From Prevotella sp. (GTDB lineage Bacteria > Bacteroidota > Bacteroidia > Bacteroidales > Bacteroidaceae): 41,789 nt of DNA. The notes under the pieces were generated by a model. That model was not told the origin of the DNA. It saw only the letters and a program-made list of their open reading frames with translations, and made no database searches. This document shows, in pieces, positions 41,050-41,789 of this stretch (positions are counted from its first letter, which is position 1; each line of letters starts with the position of its first letter). The stretch lies in NCBI GenBank assembly GCA_017430675.1, contig JAFRMM010000135.1, positions 1-41,789 of the forward strand, given 5' to 3'. A program made the translations under genes and the position numbers.

Positions 41050-41789
41050 ATGAATGTAACATTACTGAAAAAAGACGGCAGAAAGGAAGTCATTAACCGT
41101 GTGGAGATGGCTGCTATGGCGAATGCCATCAAAACGGGCATGATGGAGAATGCTGTCAGGCATATTCGCGAGGTGTATCATCTGATGAATCCCCATCGGT
41201 TGCCAGACGGACAGGTCTCTGCCCAATGGGAGGGTGGCATCCGACTGCCCAGGATCTGTTTCGCTGCCGACTACATGAAGCGGAAGGGACAGTGGCAGAT
41301 GGTGGCGTATAATGGTCTTGCCGTTTTGGAAGTCAATGATCTGCCCAGTTACGAGAGGGCGGTGGAAATCAGGGATCTGGCCAATAAACTGCCTGAGACA
41401 ATGCTATGTTTCCTTGGCGGATCGGGTAGGAGCGTGAAGATCGTGTGCAGAGGGGAGTTGTTTGGTGGCGGCCTACCTAAGGATGAGGCTGGCATCCGCC
41501 AGTTCCACCTGAATCTCTATAACACGGTGCGAAGGGCCTACCAGAACCAGTTCGGTTTCGATCTCCCCTTTATGGAGCCGCGGCTCGATCGCACGGTGTA
41601 TATGAGTGCCGACCCAGAGACGGGTTTCAACCCGGATGCACGCCCCTTCTATGCAGATACGGAGGCACACGAACTGCCTCGGCCCGTGGTGATCAGCCGC
41701 GAGGATGATCATCTGATGCCTGGCCGCACCATTACCCGTACCTATCATCTGAACTGGACCTTCATCGTGGAGACGGTGATGGGGCATTA
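41050..41789 (+). CDS. BT4734/BF3469-family protein (VirE/PrimPol-like), N-terminal part
   Basis: Open from ATG at 41050 to the window end: 246 codons, no stop. The start MNVTLLKKDGRKEVINRVEM, the segment YNGLAVLEVNDLPSYERAVEIRD and LGGSGRSVKIVCRGELFGG resemble the BT4734-like N-terminal domain (PF08800). In that family these match the archaeo-eukaryotic primase motifs hhhDhD and SxSGxGxK; here the first reads LEVNDL, so one acidic position is changed. LDRTVYMSADPETGFNPDARPF follows as in relatives. Full proteins usually continue into a VirE/DUF3987 helicase-like part. In Bacteroidales such genes often precede a small cassette (HU-like protein, small peptide, amidase), which would lie beyond the window. 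Biological role unknown. Confidence 0.75.
   Translation, partial: MNVTLLKKDGRKEVINRVEMAAMANAIKTGMMENAVRHIREVYHLMNPHRLPDGQVSAQWEGGIRLPRICFAADYMKRKGQWQMVAYNGLAVLEVNDLPSYERAVEIRDLANKLPETMLCFLGGSGRSVKIVCRGELFGGGLPKDEAGIRQFHLNLYNTVRRAYQNQFGFDLPFMEPRLDRTVYMSADPETGFNPDARPFYADTEAHELPRPVVISREDDHLMPGRTITRTYHLNWTFIVETVMGH

Overview
The window looks like chromosomal DNA of a Prevotella-like member of the Bacteroidales. The basis is: (i) at least twenty transcription units start with the Bacteroidetes -7 box TAnnTTTG; (ii) there is a TonB-dependent receptor plus DUF4249 lipoprotein pair, a Bacteroidales-type LptD, an ~830-residue multi-SLBB capsule export protein and a BT4734/BF3469-family gene; (iii) most genes are housekeeping genes in tight same-strand groups. 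The genus is inferred from family resemblance only.

Layout. 1-81 is the end of asnS. 118-3750 (minus) is an antiporter, lolD and cvfB with overlapping ends. 3847-5359 (plus) is asd and a lipoprotein. 5356-8229 (minus) is the TonB receptor/DUF4249 pair. 8232-12750 is a more accessory, partly AT-rich stretch: two copies of an 81-bp intergenic module, a pair of small membrane proteins (one only 35 aa), a stand-alone kinase-like protein of the polyvalent-protein type, a large unknown lipoprotein, and an Rpn-family nuclease with ten in-frame 21-bp repeats. 12921-24693 is core: a lipoprotein, rsfS-ftsH-cdsA, tRNA-Gln, a DUF349 protein, corA, pepD with a flippase-like membrane protein, rsmA, a candidate ~220-nt small RNA and a peptidyl-prolyl isomerase. 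24732-40354 (minus) holds a MATE exporter, tRNA-Arg, a Wza-like exporter, lptD-kefB-pepT, a carboxyltransferase with an HD protein, a GH3 glucosidase and a hotdog thioesterase. 40478-41789 is an AT-rich, repeat-dense region followed by the first 246 codons of a BT4734-family (VirE/PrimPol-like) gene.

How the genes work together. Envelope building is prominent: LolD (lipoprotein release), LptD (LPS insertion), CdsA (phospholipid precursor), FtsH (membrane protein quality control), the Wza-like protein and the TonB receptor. Ion homeostasis is covered by two CPA2 antiporters and CorA. Peptide use is covered by PepD and PepT.

Most notable signals: (1) a corA leader with an 11-codon acidic/proline-containing ORF, a second 23-codon ORF overlapping corA by ATGA, and a stem ending at the corA start codon, which together suggest a Mg2+-responsive translational switch; (2) the duplicated 81-bp module that fills two intergenic gaps; (3) the 20-bp inverted repeats, TACATA-type iterons and twin 18-bp palindromes upstream of the BT4734-like gene; (4) seven genes whose start codon lies 4-8 nt after the -7 box, implying leaderless mRNAs, one of them apparently starting at ACG; (5) an unassigned small RNA gene with its own promoter and terminator.
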